Assembly: GCA_963755085.1 (NCBI GenBank)
Contig: CAVWIN010000019.1
Span: forward strand, 1 to 64,000
Length of the DNA stretch: 64,000 nucleotides
From: JACVRM01 sp963755085
GTDB taxonomy: Bacteria > Actinomycetota > Thermoleophilia > Gaiellales > Gaiellaceae
Direction: 5' to 3'
Positions within the stretch are counted from its first letter, which is position 1. The number at the start of each line of letters is the position of its first letter. Below, one piece after another: positions 1 to 8,485 of this stretch. The notes below the pieces were generated by a model, which was not told where the DNA came from, searched no databases, and saw only the letters and a list, made by a program, of their open reading frames with translations. Position numbers and translations under genes: made by a program.

Positions 1-681
1 CAGCACGAGCGGGCCGAGCACCGAGAACGCGAACAGCAGCCAGACGTCTCGTCCCAGGTCCCACGACTGGCTCGTCGTCTGCCTCGAGCCGATGACCGCG
101 AGCGCCAGCGCTGTGGCGGCCAGCACGATCGCGCTCACCCGGTAGGGCGAGTAGTTCTCCATGAGCGGCGCGATCAGCACCGAGTAGCCGGCCCACGTCG
201 CTGCGGTCACCACCGCGAGCAGGATCCCGTCGATCCCGCCGGAGACGTGGGCTCCCGCGCCGATCGCGACGAGCGCCACACCCGCGAACGACACGATCGC
301 GGCGATCCAGAACCGTTGCCCGAGCCGCTCGCGCCCGAGCGCGAGCCCGAACAGCGCCGCGAAGATCGGCGTCGCGCCGAGTACAAGCCCCACGGTGGAC
401 GCGGTTGTGCGGTCGAGCGCGTAGACGAACGAGAGCTGGTTCGCGACGAGCAGGACGATCGCGAGTGCGACGACGCCGCCCGCGCGGCGGTCGATGCGCA
501 GCGTGCCCTCGAGCACGAGCGTCAGCGCAAGGAAGATCAGCGCGGCGAGGGTGTAGCGGAGCGTCGCGTACGCAAGCGGCTGGAAGCCGTGCGTGAGCAG
601 GTAGCGCGTCACCGTCAGGTTCAGCGCCCACAGGACGACGACGGTGAACAGCATCAGCTCCACACGCGTCGGCCGGTGCAC
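1..681 (-). CDS. EamA/DMT-family permease, C-terminus cut by window edge
   Basis: Read leftwards this frame gives 227 residues without a stop and runs off position 1. It is strongly hydrophobic with repeated membrane segments and family-like stretches such as FVYALDRTTASTVGLVLGA and ALFGLALGRERL, which match the two-repeat EamA (drug/metabolite transporter) fold. A GTG at 681-679 is the most upstream start; an in-frame ATG at 654-652 is the alternative. Only 37 bp separate it from the rightward gene at 719, so the promoters must be back to back. Substrate cannot be told from sequence. The family call is fairly safe; the missing C-terminus would hold the last few helices. Confidence 0.75.
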   Translation of the reverse strand, partial: MHRPTRVELMLFTVVVLWALNLTVTRYLLTHGFQPLAYATLRYTLAALIFLALTLVLEGTLRIDRRAGGVVALAIVLLVANQLSFVYALDRTTASTVGLVLGATPIFAALFGLALGRERLGQRFWIAAIVSFAGVALVAIGAGAHVSGGIDGILLAVVTAATWAGYSVLIAPLMENYSPYRVSAIVLAATALALAVIGSRQTTSQSWDLGRDVWLLFAFSVLGPLVL

Positions 682-718
682 CGCCCGACCCTAGCGACCG
701 GTTGGTTAGCCTCCTGCC

Positions 719-985
719 GTGGCCGTGACCAGGGACGACATCGATGCGCTCGTCGGCCCCGCGACGCCGCATTTCGCCTACCAGCTCCGCGCCCGTGTGC
801 TCGAGCTGATCGAGGGCCTGCCGCCCGACGATCCGGTGCGCACCTACGGCGAGGAGCAGATGGCGATGCTGGACCGGCTCGGCCACGCCTCGTCGACCGC
901 CCGCGACGCGCCGCGGGAGCCGCGCTCGCGCATCGGGTGGGACGAGCTGCCGAGCTCGGCGCCCGAGTACGACCCGCTCCCGTGA
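719..985 (+). CDS. Small conserved-looking hypothetical protein (88 aa)
   Basis: Starts at GTG and ends in a TGA that overlaps the GTG of the following enoyl reductase (GTGA at 982-985), so the two are probably translationally coupled. The product is soluble and acidic, with one predicted long helix (YQLRARVLELIEGL) followed by a Pro/Arg-rich tail. I recognise no domain. Coding bias (G/C in third positions) and tight coupling argue that it is real, not a shadow. A role accessory to the downstream reductase is only a guess from position. Confidence 0.6.
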   Translation: MAVTRDDIDALVGPATPHFAYQLRARVLELIEGLPPDDPVRTYGEEQMAMLDRLGHASSTARDAPREPRSRIGWDELPSSAPEYDPLP

Positions 986-1722
986 GCGACTTCGCGGGCG
1001 CCGCCGTCCTTGTCACCGGCGGCTCACGCGGCATCGGCCGTGCGATCGCGCTCCGCTTCGCCCAGCACGGCGCGGCGACGGTCGCGATCGGCTACCTGCG
1101 CAACGACAAGGCGGCGGGGGCAACGGCCGAGGAGATCCACGCGCTCGGCGCCGAGCCCGTGCTCGTGCGCGGGAACGTCTCATCGGAGCGCGTCCTGCGT
1201 GAGGTTGCCGAGCTGCCGCCGCTGACCGCGCTGATCCACAACGCAGCCACCGGCGTGATCCGCCCGGCGCTCGAGGCGCAGGCGAAGCACTGGGACTGGA
1301 CGATGACCGCCAACGCCCAGGCGCTGCTGTCGCTCACGCAGGCGGCGGCGCCGAAGATGCAGGCGGGCAGCTCGATCGTCGCGCTCTCGAGCCTCGGCTC
1401 GCAGCGCACGATGGAGAACTACGTCCTCGTCGGGACGTCCAAGGCCGCGCTCGAGGCGCTCGTGCGCTACCTGGCGGTGGAGCTCTCACCACGCGGGATC
1501 CGCGTGAACGCCGTCTCCGGCGGCGTCGTCGACACCGGCGCGCTCGACCACTTCCCGAACCGCGACGAGATGCTGGAGATGGCCCGCTCGCGCACGCCCG
1601 CCGGGCGCATGGTGACCGCGGACGACCTGGCCAGCGTGGTCGAGTTTCTCTGCACGCCCGAGGCGGACATGATCCGCGGCCAGACGATCGTCGTCGACGG
1701 CGGCTTCAGCCTGCCGGCCTAG
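982..1722 (+). CDS. fabL: FabL-type enoyl-[acyl-carrier-protein] reductase (SDR family)
   Basis: 246-residue short-chain dehydrogenase. The NADP-binding motif TGGSRGIG is at residues 12-19 and NAA is near 87. The active site is Y147 followed by six residues and K154 (Y-x6-K), not the usual Y-x3-K of most SDRs. That wider spacing, together with the NAVSGG and HFPNR stretches after it, is typical of FabL (ENR III) from Bacillus. FabL reduces the double bond of enoyl-ACP in the last step of each fatty-acid elongation cycle. Much longer readings of this frame begin upstream but cross the preceding gene, so GTG 982 is the sensible start. Its TAG stop interlocks with that of the opposing gene. Confidence 0.75.
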   Translation: MSDFAGAAVLVTGGSRGIGRAIALRFAQHGAATVAIGYLRNDKAAGATAEEIHALGAEPVLVRGNVSSERVLREVAELPPLTALIHNAATGVIRPALEAQAKHWDWTMTANAQALLSLTQAAAPKMQAGSSIVALSSLGSQRTMENYVLVGTSKAALEALVRYLAVELSPRGIRVNAVSGGVVDTGALDHFPNRDEMLEMARSRTPAGRMVTADDLASVVEFLCTPEADMIRGQTIVVDGGFSLPA

Positions 1723-2631
1723 CCGCGTCCGGGGATCAGCCGCCCGAGCGTGTCGAAGGCGATGTGCCCGGCGAGCCGCGGGTTTTCCTGGAGCCTGCGC
1801 ATCGAGTACGCGTACCACTGGCGCCCGAAGGGGACGTAGATCCGCAGCCGGTGGCCCTCCCTGACGAGCGTGTCACCGATCGCCGGCCGCACGCCGAGGA
1901 GCATCTGGAACTCGTACTGCGCGGGCTCGAGCCGCCGCGCGTGCAGCGCCCGCTGCGCCTCGGCGAGCGAGCCAGTCGTCGTGCGTCGCGACGCCGACGT
2001 AGGCGCCCGCGTCGAGCAGCAGGTCGAACGCGGTGACGAAGCTCTCGCGCACCTCCTGGAAGCCCTGGTAGGCGATCTCCGGCGGCTCGACGTAGATGCC
2101 CTTGCAGAGGCGCACGTTGAGGCCGAGGTCGGCGAGCGCGCGGATGTCGTCGTGCGTCCGCCGCAGACACGCCTGGAGCACGATGCCGACGTTGTCGTGC
2201 CCCGCCTCGCGCAGCTCGCGGTAGAGCCGGAGCGTGTCGTCCGTGGTCGACGAGTCCTCCATGTCGATGCGCACGAAGTTGCCGCCGGCGGCAGCCAGCA
2301 CATCCCCGACGTTCTCGCGGCACAGGCTGTAGTCGAGCTTCAGCCCGAGCGCGGTCAGCTTGATGCTGACGTTCGCGTCGAGGCCCTGCTCGCTGATCGT
2401 GTCGAAGACCTCCCGGTACGTGCGCGCAATCGTGCGGGCCTCGTCCGGGATGGTGATCTCCTCGCCCAGGACGTCGATCGTCGCCATCTTCCCGGCGGTG
2501 TTCAGGTTCCTGACAACGCGGCAGGCGTCCTCGAGCTCGGTGCCCGCGATGTAGCGCGCGGAGATGCGCCGGACGACCGGCTTCGGCACCGCCGGCATGA
2601 CCCGGACGATCGCCTTGTCGAGGACGCTCAC
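1719..2631 (-). pseudogene. Proline dehydrogenase, interrupted by one frameshift
   Basis: Two overlapping frames together encode a monofunctional proline dehydrogenase of about 302 residues, the usual size. From GTG 2631 the first frame reads through the barrel motifs KLTALGLKLD, RIDMEDSS, LRLYRELR and RLCKGIY to THDDWL. The second frame then continues with AEAQRALH, YEFQMLLGVRP and YVPFGRQWYAYSMRRLQENP to the stop at 1721-1719. The switch is at about 1970 and is explained by one extra base. The enzyme is a flavoprotein oxidising proline to pyrroline-5-carboxylate. All conserved parts are present, so a sequence error or very recent mutation is likely. Its start overlaps the upstream 100-residue gene by GTGA. 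Confidence 0.8.
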
Positions 2632-2930
2632 GTCTCGCGCATGAACCCCTGGCGAGCGGCACTGACCAGCGCCACCGCCTCGGGAAACAGGACGCGCATG
2701 GCGTCGCGAAGCGCAATCGCCTGCTCGTCCGGGCCGCCCGTCGCCGAGATCTGCTTCAGGGCGGCGGCCGTCAACTCGACGGCCGTGTTCAGCGTCAGGG
2801 TCGCGAACTGCTCGCGCTGCGCCTCCTGCACGGACTCGGCCTGGCGCGCCGCGAACTCCTGCAGATTCCGCATGAGCTCGTCGGGGTCGCCGCCGCCGAG
2901 GAAGCCGAAGCCACCTTCCATAGCCGCCAT
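2628..2930 (-). CDS. Hypothetical protein upstream of proline dehydrogenase (100 aa)
   Basis: Begins at ATG 2930 and its TGA overlaps the GTG of the proline dehydrogenase gene, so it forms a two-gene operon with it. A Gly-rich N-terminus (GGFGFLGGGDPDELM) is followed by a helical stretch rich in Gln, Glu and Ala that may form a short coiled coil. No known domain recognised. The divergent MFS gene starts only 21 bp away on the other side. Confidence 0.6.
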   Translation of the reverse strand: MAAMEGGFGFLGGGDPDELMRNLQEFAARQAESVQEAQREQFATLTLNTAVELTAAALKQISATGGPDEQAIALRDAMRVLFPEAVALVSAARQGFMRET

Positions 2931-2951
2931 TGTGCCGCTTACACTCGAGCT

Positions 2952-4232
2952 ATGTCGACGGCGCGGGCCGAGAGGCGTGTCATCCCGCTGCCGTGGGTGC
3001 AGCGCGGCCTCGTTTGGACGCTCGGCCTCGGAGCGTTCGGGCTTGCGTTCTCGATCACGACCACGGCGGCCTACCTACCGCCCATCCTCGAGCGCTTCAC
3101 GGACTCGACGAGCCTGATCGCGCTCGTGCTCGCGGCCGAGGGTGTGTTCGCGATCACGCTGCCGCTGATCGTCGGCCCCTGGAGCGACACGTTCCACACC
3201 CCGCTCGGGCGCCGGCGCCCGTTCATGCTGGCCGCGGTCGGCCCGATCGGCTTCTGCCTGGCGCTGATGGCGTTCATGCCGAGCCTCTGGACGACGGCGC
3301 TGCTCGTCTTCGCCTTCTTCTTCGCCTACTACGTCTACGAGCCGCCCTACCGTGGGCTCTACCCCGACCTGCTGCCGCCGAGCCAGTTCGGCCGGGCGCA
3401 GGGCATCCAGCACGTGCTGCGCGGGCTCGCGATCGGCGCTGCGCTCGTCGGCGGCGGCTTCCTCTTCCACGCCTGGAACGCGGCCCCATTCCTCGTGGCC
3501 GCCTTCGCGACGACGCTCGCGTGCCTGGCGCCAGTCGTGCTCGTGGACGAGCCGAGCGTGCTCGGCGACCGCGTCTTCCGCGGCGTCCGCAGCTACCTGT
3601 CGACCGCGTGGTGCCTGCTGCGCTCCGAGCCCGACGTGACCAGGTTCCTCGTCGCGAACGCCGCCTGGGAGGGCACCTTCGCCGCTGCCCGGACGTTCGT
3701 CGTGCTCTACATCACCGTCGGCCTCGGGCAGCCGCTCTCGACTTCGGCGATCGCGCTCGGTGTGGTGAGCGCCGGGTACCTCGTCGCCGCACTCGTCGCC
3801 GGCCGGCTCGGCGACCGCATTGGTCTCGCTCCCGTGATCGTCGTCGCCTCACTTGTTTACGGTGGTGGCTACATGGTCGGCGGCCTCGCCACGGAGTGGC
3901 ACGACTGGTACCTGCCAGTGATCTTCCCGATCGCGATCGCGGGCGGCATCGTCATGACGCTGGCCTGGGGGCTCCTCTTCAAGCTCATGCCGCCCCAGCA
4001 CCGCGGCGCGATCTCCGGCCTCGCGACGACGACGAAGGGCCTCGGGCTCCTCATCGGCCCGCTCGCGGCCGGTATCGCGATCGAGGTACTCCGCCCGCAC
4101 CTCGAGAGCACGGACGGCTACCAGGTGCTCTGGCCGATCTGCGGGCTCCCGATCCTCGCCGTCGTCCCGCTGGTCGCGCGATTAATCCCTGTCGAGAAGA
4201 GAAAGGGGGACATGGATGTCCGAACGGCTTGA
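2952..4232 (+). CDS. Major facilitator superfamily transporter
   Basis: 426 residues with about twelve hydrophobic segments. The loop between helices 2 and 3 carries GPWSDTFHTPLGRRRPFM, an MFS loop motif of the kind seen in the sugar/cation-symporter-like branch (D-x-x-R-R family), and GRLGDRIG appears at the equivalent place in the second half. It is predicted to be an inner-membrane secondary carrier. The substrate is unknown; the Y-E-P-P-Y-R-x-L-Y-P-D stretch resembles sucrose-transporter-like MFS proteins. The 3' end overlaps the following R2-like gene by 17 bp, so the two are probably co-transcribed. Confidence 0.75.
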   Translation: MSTARAERRVIPLPWVQRGLVWTLGLGAFGLAFSITTTAAYLPPILERFTDSTSLIALVLAAEGVFAITLPLIVGPWSDTFHTPLGRRRPFMLAAVGPIGFCLALMAFMPSLWTTALLVFAFFFAYYVYEPPYRGLYPDLLPPSQFGRAQGIQHVLRGLAIGAALVGGGFLFHAWNAAPFLVAAFATTLACLAPVVLVDEPSVLGDRVFRGVRSYLSTAWCLLRSEPDVTRFLVANAAWEGTFAAARTFVVLYITVGLGQPLSTSAIALGVVSAGYLVAALVAGRLGDRIGLAPVIVVASLVYGGGYMVGGLATEWHDWYLPVIFPIAIAGGIVMTLAWGLLFKLMPPQHRGAISGLATTTKGLGLLIGPLAAGIAIEVLRPHLESTDGYQVLWPICGLPILAVVPLVARLIPVEKRKGDMDVRTA

Positions 4233-5073
4233 GTCGCCGGCGCACGACGAGATCGAGGAGCACGCGCGGCCCTTCCATGCGCTCTACGAGCACTGGGAGC
4301 GCAACCAGTGGTCGCTGTTCGATCTCGACTTCACGGTCGACGCCGAGAGCTACGCGCGCCTCGACGAGGACTCGAAGCGCGGGCTCCAGTGGATCTTCTC
4401 CCACCGCTTCGACGCCGAGTGGGAAGTCGCCCGGCTGCTGCCGCCGTTCGTCACCGCCGCGCCGGACTTCGAGGTGCAGCTCGTGCTTGCCACCCAGCTG
4501 TCGGACGAGCACCGCCACCTCCAGGCGGTGCTGCGCATCTATGACGAGGTCTTCGGCGTGCGCGGCTTCGCCGAGGCGCAGGCGCTGTCCGCCTCCAACA
4601 GCGATCCGGTGTCGAACCGCCTCTACAGCGAGTTCGCGACCTACGTCGAGCGGCTCCGGGACGACCAGAGCCAGCCGATGTTCCTCGGCGCGGTCGTCGC
4701 CTACCACCTGCTCGCCGAGGGCGTGATCGCCCGCACGGCGCAGAACCTCGCGGGCGACCAGTACGTCCGCTTCGGCAACTTCCCGGGGCTGCTCCAGGGC
4801 CAGCGCAACGTCGCGCGCGACGAGGCGCGGCACATCGGCATCGGCGTCTCGTACGTTCGCCGCTGCGCGGCCGAAGATCCGACCTCCACGTACGAGGTCG
4901 TCGCCGAGGTGGTGGGTCATTTCGGCGAGGTCGCCGCCGAGCTGCTCGCGCTCGCGCAAGGCCAACTGGACGACCTGGTCGTCGCCGGCTACGGCGCCGA
5001 GCCCGAGGCGTTCTACGGCGAGGCGATGCGGCTGCTGCAGCTACGCATGCGCTCGATCGGGTTCGCGGCCTAG
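4216..5073 (+). CDS. R2-like di-iron (ferritin-fold) protein
   Basis: 285 residues, all helical. It contains the carboxylate-ligand pattern of the ribonucleotide reductase R2/R2lox superfamily: E68, E98-x-x-H101 (DEHRH), a later Glu in LLAEGVIART, and a second E-x-x-H in RDEARHIG. It probably binds two metal ions and reacts with oxygen. No ribonucleotide reductase large subunit lies nearby, so a stand-alone oxidase or R2-like ligand-binding role is at least as likely as ribonucleotide reduction. It overlaps the upstream MFS gene by 17 bp. The TAG stop shares a CTAG with the stop of the convergent gene. Confidence 0.65.
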   Translation: MSERLESPAHDEIEEHARPFHALYEHWERNQWSLFDLDFTVDAESYARLDEDSKRGLQWIFSHRFDAEWEVARLLPPFVTAAPDFEVQLVLATQLSDEHRHLQAVLRIYDEVFGVRGFAEAQALSASNSDPVSNRLYSEFATYVERLRDDQSQPMFLGAVVAYHLLAEGVIARTAQNLAGDQYVRFGNFPGLLQGQRNVARDEARHIGIGVSYVRRCAAEDPTSTYEVVAEVVGHFGEVAAELLALAQGQLDDLVVAGYGAEPEAFYGEAMRLLQLRMRSIGFAA

Positions 5074-5621
5074 CCGAGCGCCAGCTTGTAGCCCAGCTCG
5101 ACGTCCGAGACGAACGCCTGCACGGCGTCGCCCGAGCCCTTCATCGCGGCGGCGAACGGCGAGCCGCCCTCGCCGCCCAGCGCGACCTCGAGCCGCCGGG
5201 TTGCGGCGCCCAGCCGGTCGAGGCGCTCCGGCGTCGCTACCCGCGGCGGCGAGCCCAGCTCGGCCTCCAGGTCGTCCAGCGCCTGCTCGGCCTCGTCGAG
5301 GCCCGGTGGGTCCTCGGTCAGCCGCAGCGCCACGAGCTGCGCGCGCAGGTCGTCGAGGTCGCCGCCGGCGGCCACGTCCTCTGCGTACTCGACGAGCGCG
5401 GCGATCGAGGCGGCGTCACGGACGCGCGGGCGCTGCGCGATGGGCTCAAGCTCGCCGTCGAGCACGAGCCAGCCAACCGGCTCCTCGCCTGCGGCGAACG
5501 CGACCAGGTAGAGCCGCTCGCTCCCGGGGTCGACCGGCACGACACCCGCGACCCGCTCGCCGGGCCCGGCGAACGCCGCCGCGGCGGCGGCGGCCGCCTC
5601 CAGCTCCTCGGGGAGCGCCAC
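5070..5621 (-). CDS. Hypothetical acidic protein (183 aa)
   Basis: GTG 5621 is chosen because a start at 5660 would overlap the divergent methyltransferase gene. The product begins MALPEELEAAAAAAAAF and continues as an acidic, Ala/Leu-rich protein with a mixed alpha/beta first half (LYLVAF, GWLVLDG) and a helical second half. I recognise no family. It lies tail to tail with the di-iron gene, sharing a CTAG at the two stops. Confidence 0.55.
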   Translation of the reverse strand: MALPEELEAAAAAAAAFAGPGERVAGVVPVDPGSERLYLVAFAAGEEPVGWLVLDGELEPIAQRPRVRDAASIAALVEYAEDVAAGGDLDDLRAQLVALRLTEDPPGLDEAEQALDDLEAELGSPPRVATPERLDRLGAATRRLEVALGGEGGSPFAAAMKGSGDAVQAFVSDVELGYKLALG

Positions 5622-5643
5622 GCGCCGAGCATAGACTCGCCTC

Positions 5644-6354
5644 GTGGCCGAGACCGGCACCGTCGCGCGGGAGCTGTTCGCGCCGCTCGGTCCGACCTAC
5701 GACCGCTACGCCAACCTGCTCTCGTTCGGCCAGGACCCGCGCTGGCGGCGCTTCCTCGTCTCGCGCGTCGACGCCGGCCCGAACAGCCGCGTGCTCGACG
5801 TCGCCACCGGCACCGCGGCCGTTGCGATCGAGCTCGTGCGGCAGCACGGCTGCACGGTCGTCGGGATCGACCAGAGCCCCGACATGCTCGGGGCGGGCCG
5901 GGCGCGCGTCGAGCGGGCCGGCGTCGGCGACCGCGTCGAGCTCGTCGAGGGCCGCGCGCAGGAGCTGCCGTTCGAGGACGCCTCGTTCGACGCGCTGACC
6001 TTTACCTACCTGCTCCGCTACGTCGACGACCCGGCGGCGACGCTCACCGAACTCGCCCGCGTCGTGAAGCCGGGCGGCACGATCGCAGGGCTCGAGTTCG
6101 GTGTGCCACCGGTCGCGCTCTGGCGCGGCCTCTGGGAGCTCTGGGTGCGGATCGGGCTGCCCGGCGCCGGCCGCGTGATCTCACCCGGCTGGGCGGAGGT
6201 CGGAGACTTCCTCGGCCCGAGCATCCGCGGCTTCTACGCGCGGCACCCGCTGCCCGAGCTCGGCCGGCTCTGGAACGCCGCGGGCATCAGGGAGGTCCGT
6301 TGGCAGGGCCTCAGCCTCGGCGGCGGCGTCGTCACCTGGGGCCGGCGCGCGTGA
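5644..6354 (+). CDS. UbiE/MenG-type class I methyltransferase
   Basis: 236 residues. The N-terminus ELFAPLGPTYDRYANLLSFGQDPRWRR is typical of the UbiE/COQ5/MenG family. The SAM motif I is VLDVATGTAAVAIEL, the motif II region is VGIDQSPDML, and post-I residues follow in LPFEDASFDALTFTYLLRYV. In actinobacteria this family methylates demethylmenaquinone in the last step of menaquinone synthesis. The next gene, coupled through GTGA, encodes a polytopic UbiA-like protein, which fits a lipid-quinone context. Specificity is inferred, so no symbol is given. Confidence 0.7.
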   Translation: MAETGTVARELFAPLGPTYDRYANLLSFGQDPRWRRFLVSRVDAGPNSRVLDVATGTAAVAIELVRQHGCTVVGIDQSPDMLGAGRARVERAGVGDRVELVEGRAQELPFEDASFDALTFTYLLRYVDDPAATLTELARVVKPGGTIAGLEFGVPPVALWRGLWELWVRIGLPGAGRVISPGWAEVGDFLGPSIRGFYARHPLPELGRLWNAAGIREVRWQGLSLGGGVVTWGRRA

Positions 6355-7079
6355 CGACCACCCCCCGGCCGGCCTTCTACGCGTTGACGCCGGGTGGCTG
6401 GCGCGACTACCTCACGCTCCTGCACCCGCCGTACACGCTCTGGCACCTGTCCTACTCGGCGATCGGCGCCGCGCTGGCGCCGACATTCTCGTGGGCACCG
6501 CTCGGCGCCGCGATCGCGGCGTTCGCGCTCGCGATGGGCGTCGGCGCGCATGCCCTCGACGAGCTGAAGGGCCGGCCGCTCCAGACGGAGATCCCGGACG
6601 GCGTCCTCTGGGCGCTCGCCGCCGTCTCGATCGCGGCCGCCGTCGCGATCGGCCTCGCGAGCGCGATTGCCTGGACGCTCTGGCTGCTCCCGCTCGTCAT
6701 CTTCGGCGGCTTCATCGTCGTCGCCTACAACCTCGAGCTCTTCGGCGGGCTGTTCCACCGCTACCTCTGGTTCGGCATCGCCTGGGGCGCGCTGCCCGTG
6801 CTCGCCGCCTACGTCGCCCAGGCGGGGTCGATCGACGCGGCCGCCGCTGTCGCCGCCGTGGCGGCCACGCTGCTGAGCCTCGCGCAGCGCAGCCTGTCGA
6901 CGCGCGTGCGCGACATGCGCCGCCGCGCAACCGGGGTCACGGGCATCGTCGAGTACCGCGACGGCCGCGTCGAGGAGCTCACTGCGGCCGTCCTGACAGG
7001 CGAGCCGGAACGGGCGCTCCGCCTGCTCGCGGCGGCCGTAACGGCACTCGCGGTAGCGATGGTGCTCGCGCGGGCCTAA
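6351..7079 (+). CDS. Polytopic membrane protein resembling UbiA prenyltransferases
   Basis: GTG 6351 overlaps the methyltransferase stop. 242 residues with about seven or eight membrane helices. The first loop contains GAHALDELKGRPLQT, which sits where UbiA enzymes have their Asp-rich prenyl-diphosphate motif followed by an R-P-L signature. A second Arg/Asp cluster (STRVRDMRRR) lies at the second expected loop. The canonical N-D-x-x-D is not intact, so this is either a divergent UbiA-fold enzyme or a derived non-catalytic member. Pairing with a MenG-type methyltransferase supports a quinone or isoprenoid-lipid role. Confidence 0.5.
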   Translation: MTTTPRPAFYALTPGGWRDYLTLLHPPYTLWHLSYSAIGAALAPTFSWAPLGAAIAAFALAMGVGAHALDELKGRPLQTEIPDGVLWALAAVSIAAAVAIGLASAIAWTLWLLPLVIFGGFIVVAYNLELFGGLFHRYLWFGIAWGALPVLAAYVAQAGSIDAAAAVAAVAATLLSLAQRSLSTRVRDMRRRATGVTGIVEYRDGRVEELTAAVLTGEPERALRLLAAAVTALAVAMVLARA

Positions 7080-7094
7080 GGTTTCTGCCTGCTC

Positions 7095-8450
7095 ATGACT
7101 CTTTCGCGCGTCTTCGAGATCCTCTTCGCCGCCTCCGTGATCGTGGCTGCGGTGGCGTTCGCGCTTGCGTTCCTGGAGCGGATCTCCGTGCGCGTCCTGC
7201 TCGGCATCGCCGCCGCGGTCGGCATCGCCGCCGTTGCGGGCTGGGTCGCCGTCGCGCTCCGCCCGTCCGACGCGATCGCCGTCTCCGCGGCCGGGCTCAC
7301 GCTCGCCACCGTCGGCATCGTCGGCGCGGCCGCGCTGCGGCGCATCACCGCCCAGAGCCGCGCGTTCGACGAGCAGCTCGAGCGCGCCAAGGCCGAGATC
7401 GCAGCCGTCTCCGAGGCGGAGGCCGCCCGCCGCGCCCAGGAGCTCGAGCGCGCGCTCGCCCGCGCCAGGGCCGAATCCGTCTCCGCGCTCCTCGACGAGG
7501 AGCGCCGGCTCGCCGAGTCGCGCCGGGCCACCTTCACCGAGCGGGAGCGCCACGCCGAAGCCGCCATGGCCGAGCGGCTGGCAGCCGTGCAGAGCCGGGT
7601 CGCCGAGCGCGTCGCGGCCTGGACGAGCGACCTCGAGCGTGCGCAGGAGCGGCTCGACGGACAGGTGCGCCACGTCTCCACGCGCCAGGAGCAGCTGATC
7701 GCAGCGGCCGAGAAGCGCCTCGGCGAGGAGATGCAGCGCCTGGAGGTGCTCGGGGACGAGCAGCGCCAGCTCGTCGCCCGCCTGCGCACCGAGCTGATGC
7801 AGGCGGCACGGGACGCCGTCAGCGAGGCGCGTGCCGAGCTCGACGCGCACGCGCTCGAGCGCCGCCGCGCGCTCACCGAGGTCGAGGAGCGGCTGCGCCA
7901 GCGCGAGAAGGAGCTCGGCGAACGCATCGAGCGCGAGGCCGTCGAGGCAACACGCCGGATCGCGGCGACACTCCAGGACGTCGAGCGCCGCCAGGTCGAG
8001 CAGCTCGAGCGCGTCGTCGCCCGCGCGGCCGAGCGCTACTCGGACGCCGCCAACCAGCAGTTCGAGGCGGCGGCGAAGACGGCACGGGAGCAGGCGGCAA
8101 AGAGGCTCGGGCGCGAGCTCGACCGCGCCGTCGAGATGTTCGCGCGCGACTCGCAGTCGGCGCTCGCCGAACGGCTCGCCGAGGTCGGCGACGCGGGCGC
8201 ACGGCGGCTGGAGGCCCGGCTGTCGACGATTGCCGAGAACCTCGAGCGCCAGCGCGAGGAGTTCGTGCAGACGCTCGAGCGCCGGCTCGAGGAGGCCGAG
8301 CGCGAGGTTCGCGACCGCACGCGCACAGCAATCCGGGAGGGAGAGGCCCAGCGCGACGCGGTCGAGGCCCGCCTCTCGGAGCTTTCCCGCCGCATCGACA
8401 CCGCGCTCGACGAGACCGAGCAGCGGCTCGCGGGGCTGCAGCGCGACTAG
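7095..8450 (+). CDS. Membrane-anchored long coiled-coil protein
   Basis: 451 residues. Three hydrophobic segments occupy roughly residues 5-85. The remaining 360 residues are an almost unbroken heptad-like helix rich in Arg, Glu, Ala and Leu, with hardly any Pro or Gly, clearly a long cytoplasmic coiled coil. No nuclease or enzymatic domain is visible. Possible roles are a scaffold, a polar or division-associated protein, or an RmuC-like protein without the nuclease domain; none can be preferred. It starts 15 bp after the UbiA-like gene. Confidence 0.6.
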   Translation: MTLSRVFEILFAASVIVAAVAFALAFLERISVRVLLGIAAAVGIAAVAGWVAVALRPSDAIAVSAAGLTLATVGIVGAAALRRITAQSRAFDEQLERAKAEIAAVSEAEAARRAQELERALARARAESVSALLDEERRLAESRRATFTERERHAEAAMAERLAAVQSRVAERVAAWTSDLERAQERLDGQVRHVSTRQEQLIAAAEKRLGEEMQRLEVLGDEQRQLVARLRTELMQAARDAVSEARAELDAHALERRRALTEVEERLRQREKELGERIEREAVEATRRIAATLQDVERRQVEQLERVVARAAERYSDAANQQFEAAAKTAREQAAKRLGRELDRAVEMFARDSQSALAERLAEVGDAGARRLEARLSTIAENLERQREEFVQTLERRLEEAEREVRDRTRTAIREGEAQRDAVEARLSELSRRIDTALDETEQRLAGLQRD

Positions 8451-8485
8451 AGGGTTTCCGCAGGGCAGAGCGAATGTTCACGCCC

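Noticed and set aside
247..1722. A 491-residue rightward ORF
   Set aside because: Its first 245 residues are antisense to the EamA gene and Arg-rich; only the part from 982 is the reductase.
2930..4726. A 598-residue ORF overlapping the MFS and R2-like genes
   Set aside because: Out-of-frame shadow with Arg/Pro/Ala bias and no domain; the two real genes fill the region.
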